DNA of 64,000 bases, from positions 1 through 64,000 of the forward strand of contig DASZHD010000032.1 in the NCBI GenBank assembly GCA_035938175.1, written 5' to 3'. The position numbers were made by a program, and so were the translations under genes. Within the stretch, counting starts at the first letter, position 1. The number at the start of each line of letters is the position of its first letter. The stretch comes from DASRDE01 sp035938175. Its GTDB lineage: Bacteria; Vulcanimicrobiota; Vulcanimicrobiia; Vulcanimicrobiales; Vulcanimicrobiaceae. The notes beneath the pieces were generated by a model. It did no database searches. It saw only the letters and a list, made by a program, of their open reading frames with translations, and was not told the DNA's origin. This document shows, one piece after another, positions 8,623 to 16,626 of the stretch.

Positions 8623-8873
8623 ATCGCGCCCTCGCGCGTGTGCCGCCTCTGCCGCAAAGATCGAACACAGGGGCATCTCGGAATTTTTGGGCATACCAAA
8701 ATTGCTATAACGGCCGACTCATATACGGATGTTGTGGACGAAATGCATCGAGACGCGATCGAGTGAGCGACAGCGTTCGAACGACTCATTCGTTGATTCG
8801 TACACAAATACGGACACGGCGCCCAAAATCGGTTGAAGATGCGCCGGAAACCCCTACAAAATTAAGGATGTTT

Positions 8874-8949
8874 TGGTAGCCCCAGCGGGATTCGAACCCG
8901 CGTTACCGCCGTGAGAGGGCGGCGTCCTAGGCCTCTAGACGATAGGGCC
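8874..8949 (-). tRNA. tRNA-Glu(CTC)
   Basis: 76 nt including an encoded CCA. Acceptor GGCCCTA pairs with TGGGGCT (two G-U pairs); the T arm is GCGGG-TTCGAAT-CCCGC; the anticodon loop CTCTCAC gives anticodon CTC. Second in a two-gene tRNA transcript. Confidence 0.95.
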
Positions 8950-8950
8950 G

Positions 8951-9024
8951 TGGCTCCGGGACAGAGATTCGAACTCCGATAACGGACTTCAGAGGCCCGC
9001 GTCTTACCGTTAGACGATCCCGGA
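8951..9024 (-). tRNA. tRNA-Gln(CTG)
   Basis: 74 nt with encoded CCA. Acceptor TCCGGGA/TCCCGGA, discriminator G, anticodon loop CTCTGAA giving CTG. Only one nucleotide separates it from tRNA-Glu, so both are processed from one precursor. Confidence 0.95.
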
Positions 9025-9036
9025 TCGGCAGCGCTC

Positions 9037-9042
9037 GTTATA
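9037..9042 (-). promoter_or_regulatory. -10 box (TATAAC) for the tRNA pair
   Basis: TATAAC reads leftward 12 nt before the tRNA-Gln 5' end and directly abuts the stop codon of the HNH gene, so the tRNA promoter overlaps the end of that gene. Confidence 0.4.
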
Positions 9043-9654
9043 CTACACTCCCTCCGGGGGCTCTTGCAACGTACTCCTCCGGCGCTTCATGTTCAGGCCG
9101 CCGTACGTCTCCGTCTGGCTATGGCAATTAGGACACAGTAGCCGCAGATTTTCCAGGCGATGGTCATTATTCACGCCGTTTATGTGGTCAATATGCAGGC
9201 TGAGCTTTCGGCCGCGCCAGTGCGTGAGGCCGCATTCAAAGCACTCGTTTCTTAGTAACCCCGCTCGGAGTAGCCGCTTCTTGACGTTGTAGCGGCTCTT
9301 GCCTCGCGCAAGCAACTGCTCGATCGACATGGCGGCCGGCCGCGCGTTGATCTCACCCCGCTCCCGCGCTTTCTGCCAAGAAGCAGCGCAAAATCCGAAC
9401 TTTCGCAGGCATTGACGAAACGAATGGCCGGCGTCGTAGTACGCCTGAATCTGCGCCCAATCGTAGCGCCGGCGTCCGTCGTCTGGCCTCGCGCGCCCAA
9501 ATTTTGCGCCTGCGCGAGGTTGCAGCTCTCCTCGTCGCACGGCCTTGTTCCAGGCCACTCCCGTGAATCCGAAATGCAACTCACACTCGCGTTTGCTATG
9601 CCCCTCATCATGATATCGCTGAATCGCTGACCAGTCGTACAAGCGTTTGCCCAC
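9043..9654 (-). CDS. HNH endonuclease with duplicated N-terminal DNA-binding-like repeat
   Basis: 203 aa starting at GTG. The C-terminal HNH/zinc part has paired Cys (ECFECG, Cys138/141; CPNCH, Cys174/177) and the catalytic core HIDHINGVNNDHRLENL (His154/157, Asn169). The N-terminus holds two copies of a ~39-residue module (residues 6-44 and 64-102: YDWSAIQRYHDEGHS... and YDWAQIQAYYDAGHS...), each ending in a GFxxxxWxKAxxRGE pattern that looks like a helix-turn-helix; it probably gives sequence recognition. The promoter looks leaderless (TTGCAA, 17 nt, TATACT, 6 nt, GTG). Solitary HNH enzymes of this kind can be homing, phage-defence or orphan nucleases; no partner gene is visible. Confidence 0.85.
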   Translation of the reverse strand: MGKRLYDWSAIQRYHDEGHSKRECELHFGFTGVAWNKAVRRGELQPRAGAKFGRARPDDGRRRYDWAQIQAYYDAGHSFRQCLRKFGFCAASWQKARERGEINARPAAMSIEQLLARGKSRYNVKKRLLRAGLLRNECFECGLTHWRGRKLSLHIDHINGVNNDHRLENLRLLCPNCHSQTETYGGLNMKRRRSTLQEPPEGV

Positions 9655-9660
9655 ACGTTA

Positions 9661-9689
9661 AGTATAACCAAACATATGTTCGATTGCAA
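9661..9689 (-). promoter_or_regulatory. Leaderless promoter of the HNH gene
   Basis: -35 TTGCAA at 9684-9689, 17-nt spacer, -10 TATACT at 9661-9666, then 6 nt to the GTG at 9654. Spacing puts the transcription start on or next to the start codon. Confidence 0.6.
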
Positions 9690-9820
9690 TTTCCAAATTG
9701 TTGCCGAATTGTTACCAGCGAACAGTTCCGGTTTCGCCGAATAATGCGCGGGGGAATACCCGGACAAAGGGCGCAACTTGGTGCCCTCCTGCTATTAAAC
9801 GCTTCTTGTGGAGGAACACC

Positions 9821-10903
9821 GTGCAGGCAATCGTTCTAGTCGGCGGCGAGGGCACTCGGCTTCGCCCGCTTACATTCGGCACGCCGAAGCCGATGGTGCC
9901 GATTATGAACGTGCCGTTCCTCGCACGCACCCTGGAGCGTTTGTATGACGCGGGCATTCGCGAAGTCATTCTGCCGGCCGGCTACATGCCGCAAGCGATC
10001 ACGGAATATTTCGGCGACGGATCGCGCCTGGGGATGAACATTACGTACGTTATTGAGGACGAGCCGCTCGGCACGGCGGGCGCGCTGAAAAACGTCGAGC
10101 AGTACATTCACGGTCCGTTTTTCGTGCTGAACGGCGACATCCTGACGAGCCTCGATCTGCAAGCGATGATCGCCTATCACGAGCAGAAGGGCGGCCTCGG
10201 CGCGCTGCACCTCATTAAAGTAGAAGATCCGTCGGCGTTCGGCTGCGTCGTGCACGACGCGGACGGTCGCATCTCGAAATTCGTCGAGAAGCCGCCGAAA
10301 GGACAAGAGCCGACAAACGAGATTAACGCCGGCACGTATTTGCTCGAGCCGCAGGTTCTAAAGATGATTCCGCCGGGCCGCAACGTTTCGATCGAGCGCG
10401 AGACGTTTCCGAAACTCTTGAACGAAGGCCACGCGCTGTACGCGTACACCACCGCGGATTACTGGATCGATCTCGGACGGCCCGAGCATTACCTGGACGC
10501 GCACCGCGACATTCTGTCGGGCGCGATGCCGCTCAAACTCCAGCCCGGTGTAAACGGGCCCGGTGCCGCGAACGTTCACGGCGAGAATATTATTGCGCCC
10601 GTGCACATCGAGGCGGGCGTCTTCATCGATCCGTCGGCGAAAGTCGGACCGAACGTCGTGCTCGGCCCCGGTTGCCGGATCGGCGCCAACGCGATAGTGC
10701 GTGAAAGCGTTCTGTGGGATGAAGTGACGATCGAAGACGGCGCGGTCGTGGAAGAGACGATCATCGCGAGCGGCTCTCGGGTCGGCGCGAAAGCGCGTAT
10801 CGGCCGCGGCAGCGTCATCGGACACGATGTGACTATTGATCCCGGAACAGTGGCTCCCGAGGGATCGCGAATCGGGCCATCAGCGCCGATCGCGGCGCGC
10901 TAG
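9821..10903 (+). CDS. Sugar-1-phosphate nucleotidylyltransferase (mannose-1-phosphate guanylyltransferase-like)
   Basis: 360 aa from GTG 9821, which has GGAGG 6 nt upstream and starts exactly at the conserved VQAIVLVGGEGTRLRPLT; upstream in-frame codons are not conserved. The N-terminal Rossmann-like nucleotidyltransferase has the signature GGEGTRLRPLT and PKPMVPIMN; later come GTAGALKN and FVLNGDILTSLDL (metal-binding Asp). The C-terminal ~110 residues are a left-handed beta-helix with hexapeptide repeats (VHIEAGVFIDPSAKVGPNVV). This layout fits bacterial GDP-mannose pyrophosphorylase-type enzymes; glucose-1-phosphate specificity is not excluded. A second enzyme of this class lies at 20.4 kb. 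Confidence 0.85.
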   Translation: MQAIVLVGGEGTRLRPLTFGTPKPMVPIMNVPFLARTLERLYDAGIREVILPAGYMPQAITEYFGDGSRLGMNITYVIEDEPLGTAGALKNVEQYIHGPFFVLNGDILTSLDLQAMIAYHEQKGGLGALHLIKVEDPSAFGCVVHDADGRISKFVEKPPKGQEPTNEINAGTYLLEPQVLKMIPPGRNVSIERETFPKLLNEGHALYAYTTADYWIDLGRPEHYLDAHRDILSGAMPLKLQPGVNGPGAANVHGENIIAPVHIEAGVFIDPSAKVGPNVVLGPGCRIGANAIVRESVLWDEVTIEDGAVVEETIIASGSRVGAKARIGRGSVIGHDVTIDPGTVAPEGSRIGPSAPIAAR

Positions 10904-10937
10904 CGCCGAGCAGAAGCCGCAAGCCTAGGCGGCCACT

Positions 10938-11045
10938 CGCTACCCCTGCCCAGCAAACCAAACCTCCAGAGCCCGCTACCTCTGCCCAGTAGACCAAGCC
11001 TCCAAGGCTCGCTACCCCTCCCCAGCCCTACAAGCGGTGCCACGC
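10938..11045 (+). repeat. Three imperfect 36-nt tandem repeats
   Basis: Units begin at 10938, 10974 and 11010 with CGCTACCYCTSCCCAG; the third is partial. No spacer structure and no cas genes, so this is not a CRISPR. It occupies most of the gap between the two glycan genes. Confidence 0.6.
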
Positions 11046-11154
11046 TAGCCTCAAACCCGCCAGCCGCCACCCTCCTCACCGAGCAAGCGGACTCCTGGGC
11101 AAAGCAGGCAAGCGCTAAAATGAAACCTTGCCCAGTTCCTGTAGGTTTATCCTC

Positions 11155-11256
11155 TTATAGGCACCGGGTATAAAGTGCCCGAGACGCAGGGAGCCACGGC
11201 CGGCTTAGCTCGCTTGCAGAGTTCTCGTCTTCCCAGCCGGCGTTTGGAGATCGTTG
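11155..11256 (+). promoter_or_regulatory. Structured 5' leader before glycosyltransferase gene
   Basis: Two inverted repeats: GGCAC/GTGCC (11160-11164 and 11175-11179), whose loop includes a TATAAA that could itself be a -10 box, and GCCGGCT/AGCCGGC (11199-11205 and 11235-11241) enclosing ~29 nt. GGAGA at 11246-11250 sits 6 nt before the GTG start. It could be a cis-regulatory RNA. A segment (GACGCAGGGAGCCACGG) is faintly reminiscent of a c-di-GMP riboswitch, but the consensus is not met, so no class is assigned. Confidence 0.3.
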
Positions 11257-12459
11257 GTGTTAGTTAGACCCTCAGACGCGCTCGCCGTGGTCTCTGTTCC
11301 GCGCACCCTTTTCATGGGGTCATTCCCTCCGCGGGAATGCGGAATCGCCACGTTCACCAAGGATGTCGTCGATTCGTTCGACCGCGCGTTCCACACCAGT
11401 TCCGAGATCATTGCGATCGACGAGCCGGGCGGTGAGGTCCGCCATTACGGCCCCGAAGTAGTTGCCCGCCTTGAGCAAAACCGTCGCGAGGCCTATGCCG
11501 ACATCGCGGCCATCGTCAACGCCCATCCCGCCGAAGTGCTGAACATCCAGCACGAATACGGTCTTTTCGGCGGCGAGCGAGGCGAGTGGCTGGTCGACGC
11601 GCTTCGCGCAATCGAAAAACCGGTCGTTCTAACGCTGCACACGGTCCTGCCGGAGCCCGACGAAGTGATGCTCCGCGTCACGCGCGATCTGTGCAAGCAC
11701 GCCAATAGCGTCGTCGTTCTCTCGCAGACCGGCGGCGATCTGCTCGAACGCGATTACGGCATCGACTCCGACAAAGTCCGCGTGATTCACCACGGCGTTC
11801 CGGACGTGCCGTTCCGCGACACGGACGGCGCGAAGGCGACCTTCGGCATCGGCCAGCGCATGGTAATCTCGACGTTCGGCCTGATCAACCGCGGAAAAGG
11901 TTTGGAATACGCGATCGAAGCGATGCGGTCGGTGGTCGCAACGCATCCGGAAGCGCTGTACCTCATTTTAGGTGAGACGCATCCGGTCGTGCGCCGGCAC
12001 GAAGGCGAATCGTACCGCGAATCGCTTCAAGAACTCGTGCGCAGTTACGGCTTGCAGAACAACGTTCAATTAATTGACAAATATCTGGATTTCGACGAGC
12101 TCGTCTGTTATCTGGAAGCGACCGACATTTACCTGACGCCGTATCTGAACCCCACGCAGATCGTCAGCGGAACGCTTGCGTATGCAGTGGGTTGCGGCAA
12201 GGCGATCGTTTCCACGCCGTATTTGTACGCGCGGGAAGTGCTGTCGCGCCATCGCGGGTTCTTGTGCGAATTCCGCGACGCGCATTCGATCGCACGAATC
12301 GTCACGGCGCTGCTGGACGATCCGGCGTTGCGGCGTGCTACCGAACGGCGCGCGTATCGCTTCGGCCGCGTGATGACGTGGCCGCACGTGGCCGCCGAGT
12401 ACGGCAAGTTGTTTGCGGAGCTGGCGCCGCAAGAAATGGAGCTCGTCCATTCCGCCTAA
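11257..12459 (+). CDS. Glycosyltransferase family 4 (GT-B)
   Basis: 400 aa starting at GTG with GGAGA 6 nt upstream. N-terminal acceptor lobe begins FMGSFPPRECGIATFTKDVV and contains NIQHEYGLFGGERGEWL and VLTLHTVL; the C-terminal donor lobe starts at ISTFGLINRGKGLEYAIEAM and includes YLTPYLNPTQIVSGTLAYAV, the usual GT4 nucleotide-sugar region with its Glu/Gly-rich loop modified. Pairing with a downstream (alpha/alpha)6-type protein is a layout often seen for mannosyl-type glycan synthesis. Donor and acceptor are unknown; GDP-mannose supplied by the upstream enzyme is an attractive guess. Cytosolic or membrane-peripheral. Confidence 0.85.
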   Translation: MLVRPSDALAVVSVPRTLFMGSFPPRECGIATFTKDVVDSFDRAFHTSSEIIAIDEPGGEVRHYGPEVVARLEQNRREAYADIAAIVNAHPAEVLNIQHEYGLFGGERGEWLVDALRAIEKPVVLTLHTVLPEPDEVMLRVTRDLCKHANSVVVLSQTGGDLLERDYGIDSDKVRVIHHGVPDVPFRDTDGAKATFGIGQRMVISTFGLINRGKGLEYAIEAMRSVVATHPEALYLILGETHPVVRRHEGESYRESLQELVRSYGLQNNVQLIDKYLDFDELVCYLEATDIYLTPYLNPTQIVSGTLAYAVGCGKAIVSTPYLYAREVLSRHRGFLCEFRDAHSIARIVTALLDDPALRRATERRAYRFGRVMTWPHVAAEYGKLFAELAPQEMELVHSA

Positions 12460-13537
12460 ATCCGGACCGGAGTCACCGCGAGGCGCGCGCTCGCTGCCCA
12501 CGCTCGAGCACGTCATCGCGCTGAGCGACGACGTCGGGATGATTCAGCACGCCGTCGAAGACGTGCCGAACCGTTCCACGGGGTATTGCACGGACGACGT
12601 TTCGCGCGCGTTCATGGTGACGCTGGCGAAGCTCGACATCGACCCCCGCGACGCCGCGGCGGAGCGCTTGGTTTCAACGTATTTAGCGTTCTTGCACGAC
12701 GCGCAGATGGCGGACGGGCGCTTCCATAACTTCATGAGCTACGACCGCACGTGGCTCGACGTGGTGGGGACGCACGATTCCATGGGCCGCGCGCTCTGGT
12801 CGCTCGGGTACGGCATGCGTTTTGCGCCGCGCGCATCGTGGCGGCGCGTCTGCAAGAAGATTTTCGACAACGGATTGCGCTCGATCGAGTGGCTGCAGTA
12901 TCCGCGTTCGCAGGCGTATACGATGATCGGTCTTTCGCACGCCTGCGAGTCCAGCGTGGCGGGGGACGCATCGCGCTACGCCGAGTGGCTGCGCAGGCTG
13001 GCCGAACAAATGATCGGCCGCTATGGCGAAACCGGCGGCCCGGAGTGGCAGTGGTACGAAAACGAACTGACGTACGATAACGCGCGTCTCCCGGAAGCGG
13101 TTATGCGCGCCGGCTTGACGCTGCGCGACCAGGAGATTCTAAGCACGGGTCTGCGCACGTTTGCGTTCTACGAACGCGTCACCGTCGAGAACGGCGTCTA
13201 CGTGCCTGTTGGAAATGAGGGCTGGTACCCGCGCAACGGTTCCAAAGCCCGCTATTGCCAGCAGCCGCTCGAAGGTACGGCGATGGTCGATGCCGCGCTG
13301 GTGGCATATGATGCAAGCGGCGATCCGTCGCATCGCACTACGGCGCAAATTGCACTCGACTGGTACTACGGCCGCAACTCCCGCGGTGTCGTGATGGCCC
13401 GCAATGGCGGGTGCCTTGACGGTCTTAATGCGGATTCCGTGAATATGAACATGGGCGCAGAGTCAACGCTCGCGTTCTTGTCTAGCGCGTATGCGCTAGC
13501 CGCGCGCCAGGCAGCGACGCTTTCAGTTGCGCGCTAG
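12413..13537 (+). CDS. (alpha/alpha)6-barrel-type protein linked to GT4 genes
   Basis: Up to 374 aa. The conserved part begins TLEHVIALSDDVGMIQHAVE and contains NRSTGYCTDDVSRAFMV, then GTHDSMGRALWSLGYG, GPEWQWYENELTYDNARLPE and a C-terminal WYPRNG...QPLEGTAMVDA. This pattern recurs next to GT4 glycosyltransferases and is sometimes labelled glycosyltransferase, though the repeats of aromatic helices look like a six-hairpin glycosidase-type barrel. Start is uncertain: the only standard codon in the frame before the conserved part is TTG 12413, giving a 47-nt overlap; an ATT after GGAG near 12453 is an alternative. Translationally coupled with the GT4. Confidence 0.7.
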   Translation: MRSWRRKKWSSSIPPKSGPESPRGARSLPTLEHVIALSDDVGMIQHAVEDVPNRSTGYCTDDVSRAFMVTLAKLDIDPRDAAAERLVSTYLAFLHDAQMADGRFHNFMSYDRTWLDVVGTHDSMGRALWSLGYGMRFAPRASWRRVCKKIFDNGLRSIEWLQYPRSQAYTMIGLSHACESSVAGDASRYAEWLRRLAEQMIGRYGETGGPEWQWYENELTYDNARLPEAVMRAGLTLRDQEILSTGLRTFAFYERVTVENGVYVPVGNEGWYPRNGSKARYCQQPLEGTAMVDAALVAYDASGDPSHRTTAQIALDWYYGRNSRGVVMARNGGCLDGLNADSVNMNMGAESTLAFLSSAYALAARQAATLSVAR

Positions 13538-13625
13538 CGCAGTTTGACCGCGGCAGCTTCCGACAAATATCGCTAACGCGCTAGGGGTCGAGGCGAAAAT
13601 CGTCCCCGCGGCGAAGATATACTAG

Positions 13626-15782
13626 ATGATCTTGGAGACCGAAGCCCTTAACGACGTACAATCCGCAGCCGTTCGCCATGCGAACGGTCCGTGCTTGATT
13701 TTTGCAGGCGCGGGCAGCGGTAAGACGCGCGTGCTCACGCATCGCATCGCGTATCTGCTCGACGAATTGAACATTGCGCCCGACCGGATTCTGGCTGTGA
13801 CGTTCACGAACAAAGCAGCCGGCGAGATGAAGACGCGTCTGGAGAACATGGCCGGAAACGCGGCGCGCGATCTTTGGGTCGGAACGTTTCACTCCATGTG
13901 CGTGCGCATGTTGCGCCGCGACGGCGGTAAGATCGGCATCTCGTCGAATTTCGCAATCATCGACGATGCGGATCAGCGCTCGCTGATCAAAGATATTTTG
14001 GCGGATCTCGAGTACGACGAGCGGCAGATCAGTCCCGGTGCGTGCTTGGCCGAGATCAGCAAGGCGAAGAATTCGCTGGTTTGGCCCGATCAGTATCACG
14101 AACGCAACACGTCGTTCCTCGGCGAGCGTTTCGCGAACGTCTATACCGAGTATCAGCGGCGTTTGGCCGAGTCGAACAGCTTGGATTTCGACGATCTGAT
14201 CGTCCGCACGATCGATCTGTTCGAAAAAGACGAAGCCACGCGCACGAAGTGGCAGAAGAAGTTTCAATACGTTCTGGTCGACGAGTATCAGGACGTCAAC
14301 TTCGCGCAGTACAAGCTGATCGCGATCCTGGCCGAAAAGCACAAGAACGTGACGGTCGTCGGCGACGACGATCAGTCGATCTACTCGTGGCGCGGCAGCG
14401 ATTACAAGATGATCCTGCGATTCGAGCACGATTTTGCAGGGGCGAAAGTCTTCACGCTCGAGGAAAATTACCGCAGCACGCAGCGGATTTTGGACGCCGC
14501 GAATTCGCTGGTTTCCAACAATAAGACGCGCCAGGCGAAGAAACTCTTCACGCGCCGCAGCGAAGGCGAGAAGATCACGGCATTCGCCGCGGAGACCGAG
14601 CGTGCCGAAGCGCGCTACGTCGTCGAGAAGATCAAAGAACTCGTTCGCGAGGGCAGCGCGTACCGCGACTTCCTGGTGCTGTACCGCACCAACGCGCAGT
14701 CCCGCGTATTCGAAGAGGCGCTTATCGGCGAGGGGATTCCGTATCGCGTCGTGGGCGGCGTCGGCTTCTACGCACGCGCCGAAATCAAAGACATCATTGC
14801 GTATCTGCGCTACATCGAGAATCCGGCCGACGCGATCGCGTTCAAGCGAATCGTGAACGTGCCGCGCCGCAGCATCGGGCAACAGACGCTGGCGAGCCTC
14901 GTCACCGCCGCGAACGACGCGCACGTCTCGGTCGGGCAAGCGATTTTCGATAAGGAACTGCTGAAGAAAGCCGTTCCGAAGAAGACGAAAGAACTCGAGC
15001 GTTTCGCGGAATTGATTGAAAATCTGCGCAAGCGGTTGGCGGATTATTCGATTCCGGACATGCTGATTGCAGTCATGGAAGAATCCGGCTACGTGCGCGA
15101 ACTGCGCAACGAAGATACGGTCGACGCGCGGACGCGGCTCGAAAATTTGCAAGAACTCGTCGGCGTTGCACGCGAGTACGAGCAGAACGAAGGCGAACCC
15201 ACGCTTTCGAACTTCCTCGCGAACATCGCGCTGATCAGCGACTTGGATACGCTCGATCCCGAGGCTTCGTACGTGACGCTGATGACGATGCACGGTGCCA
15301 AGGGCCTCGAGTTTCCGAACGTGTTCTTGACCGGTTTGGAAGAAGGCGTGTTCCCGCATTCGCGCGCACTGGTCGACATGACCGAGCTCGAAGAGGAGCG
15401 CCGGTTGGCATACGTGGGCGTGACGCGTGCCATGGACCGCTTGTACCTCTCGTATGCAGAACGGCGTACGCTGTTCGGCAACACGTTCGCGCATCCGAAG
15501 TCGCGGTTCTTGGAAGAGATGCCCGAAGTCGAGCTGCTCGGCGGCGTGGTGCTGCCGCGGCCTGCCGGCGGACGTTGGCGTGAAGTTTCCATTCACGAAA
15601 CGGCCGGCGCGGGCATGAACATGAACCTGAAGAAAGGCGATCGCGTCCGCCATCCCAAGTGGGGTGAGGGCACGATCGGTGACGTGGTCGGTGCCGGCGG
15701 CGACGGCTTGGTCACCATCGAGTTCCCGAACGTCGGGCAGAAGATGGTGATGCTGAAGTACGCGCCTTTAGAGAAGGTCTAA
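13626..15782 (+). CDS. pcrA: UvrD/PcrA-type superfamily 1A DNA helicase
   Basis: 718 aa, normal for PcrA/UvrD. Motifs in order: Q-motif region LNDVQSAAV, Walker A GAGSGKTRVLTHR, Ia TFTNKAAGEM, FHSMCVRMLRR, Walker B VDEYQDVN, GDDDQSIYSWRG, motif IV LEENYRS, motif V MTMHGAKGLEFPNVF, and motif VI EERRLAYVGVTRA. The C-terminal GDRVRHPKWGEGTIGDVVG is the usual Tudor-like domain that binds RNA polymerase in PcrA. Role: 3'-5' helicase in nucleotide excision repair, replication restart and removal of stalled transcription. No clear Shine-Dalgarno; TATACT lies only 2 nt before the ATG. A 690-codon antisense ORF covers it and is an artefact. Confidence 0.95.
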   Translation: MILETEALNDVQSAAVRHANGPCLIFAGAGSGKTRVLTHRIAYLLDELNIAPDRILAVTFTNKAAGEMKTRLENMAGNAARDLWVGTFHSMCVRMLRRDGGKIGISSNFAIIDDADQRSLIKDILADLEYDERQISPGACLAEISKAKNSLVWPDQYHERNTSFLGERFANVYTEYQRRLAESNSLDFDDLIVRTIDLFEKDEATRTKWQKKFQYVLVDEYQDVNFAQYKLIAILAEKHKNVTVVGDDDQSIYSWRGSDYKMILRFEHDFAGAKVFTLEENYRSTQRILDAANSLVSNNKTRQAKKLFTRRSEGEKITAFAAETERAEARYVVEKIKELVREGSAYRDFLVLYRTNAQSRVFEEALIGEGIPYRVVGGVGFYARAEIKDIIAYLRYIENPADAIAFKRIVNVPRRSIGQQTLASLVTAANDAHVSVGQAIFDKELLKKAVPKKTKELERFAELIENLRKRLADYSIPDMLIAVMEESGYVRELRNEDTVDARTRLENLQELVGVAREYEQNEGEPTLSNFLANIALISDLDTLDPEASYVTLMTMHGAKGLEFPNVFLTGLEEGVFPHSRALVDMTELEEERRLAYVGVTRAMDRLYLSYAERRTLFGNTFAHPKSRFLEEMPEVELLGGVVLPRPAGGRWREVSIHETAGAGMNMNLKKGDRVRHPKWGEGTIGDVVGAGGDGLVTIEFPNVGQKMVMLKYAPLEKV

Positions 15783-15787
15783 CCGTC

Positions 15788-15845
15788 ACCCTGAGGCCGC
15801 TTTGTAACCCTGAGCCCGCTTTGTCACCCTGAGCCTGTCGAAGGG
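15788..15845 (+). repeat. Tandem 19-nt CCCTGAG repeats (REP-like)
   Basis: Three units of ACCCTGAG... at 15788, 15807 and 15826; the last ends TCGAAGGG. The core CCCTGAG(n)TCGAAGGG matches one arm of the 40-bp palindromic repeat found at 42.1, 51.6 and 63.7 kb. Lies between the helicase stop and dapB. Confidence 0.55.
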
Positions 15846-15870
15846 CGCTGAGCTTGCCGAACCGTTCACA

Positions 15871-16626
15871 ATGATCAAAGTAGCCGTCTCCGGCGCGAGC
15901 GGACGCATGGGCACGCTGACGCGCACCGTGATTCACGAAGCCCCGGATCTGCAGTACGCCGGCGGCTTCGCTCGTTCACGGGTTCCGCAAGAGCAGATCT
16001 TCGATTCACTCGAAGAACTGCTGCGCGCCGCGAAGCCCGACGTGCTAGTCGATTTCACCGTTCGTCCGATCACCCAAGCCGCAGCGCGTCTGGCGTTGGA
16101 GCACGGCGCGATTCCGATCGTCGGCTCCAGCGAGTGGAACGACGGCGAACGGGCCGAGCTCGCGCGTTTGTGCGAGCAGCGCGGAGGCGGTGCGCTCCTC
16201 GTCCCGAACTTTGCACTTGGTGCCGTGCTGATGATGCGTTTTGCCGAGCAAGCCGCTCCGTATTTTCCGACGATCGAGATCGTCGAGACACACCGTCACG
16301 ACAAACGCGATAAGCCGAGCGGCACCGCGGCGGCCACTGCCGCGCGAATTCGCGCGAACGGCGGTCCCGGCGACGTGCCGATCCACAGCGTACGTTTGCA
16401 CGGCGCGGTTTCGCATCAAGAAGTCGTGTGCGGAAATACGGGCGAGCTGCTGACGATTCGTCACGACTCGTTCTCGGAGCAGTCCTTTGCAGCGGGGATT
16501 TTGCTTGCGATTCGTAACGCGCGCTCGGTGCGCGGGCTAGCGGTGGGACTTGACGTCATGCTGACAGGCGGCGGCGCGCACGCAGCGCACGCCGGGGACG
16601 TCCAGCCGGAGCGGCTATCCACATGA
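15871..16626 (+). CDS. dapB: 4-hydroxy-tetrahydrodipicolinate reductase
   Basis: 251 aa, standard size. NAD(P)-binding GASGRMGTLT at the N-terminus, then DVLVDFTVRP, the substrate loop ETHRHDKRDKPSGTA (catalytic His and Lys), and GNTGELLTIRHDSFSEQSFA at the C-terminus. It reduces the product of DapA to tetrahydrodipicolinate for lysine and meso-diaminopimelate (peptidoglycan) synthesis. First gene of a five-to-six-gene operon; its TGA overlaps the next ATG (ATGA). The order dapB-asd-lysC-dapA places four consecutive pathway steps together. Confidence 0.95.
   Translation: MIKVAVSGASGRMGTLTRTVIHEAPDLQYAGGFARSRVPQEQIFDSLEELLRAAKPDVLVDFTVRPITQAAARLALEHGAIPIVGSSEWNDGERAELARLCEQRGGGALLVPNFALGAVLMMRFAEQAAPYFPTIEIVETHRHDKRDKPSGTAAATAARIRANGGPGDVPIHSVRLHGAVSHQEVVCGNTGELLTIRHDSFSEQSFAAGILLAIRNARSVRGLAVGLDVMLTGGGAHAAHAGDVQPERLST

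Noticed and set aside
10938..11045. CRISPR array
   Set aside because: The 36-nt units are contiguous without spacers and no cas genes are nearby.
11160..11256. c-di-GMP (GEMM) riboswitch
   Set aside because: Only part of the core resembles the consensus and the GGGCAAACC element is missing; reported only as an unclassified leader.
13581..15653. 690-codon ORF antisense to the helicase
   Set aside because: Opposite-strand shadow of a clearly conserved UvrD/PcrA gene; no start signals, no homologue pattern.
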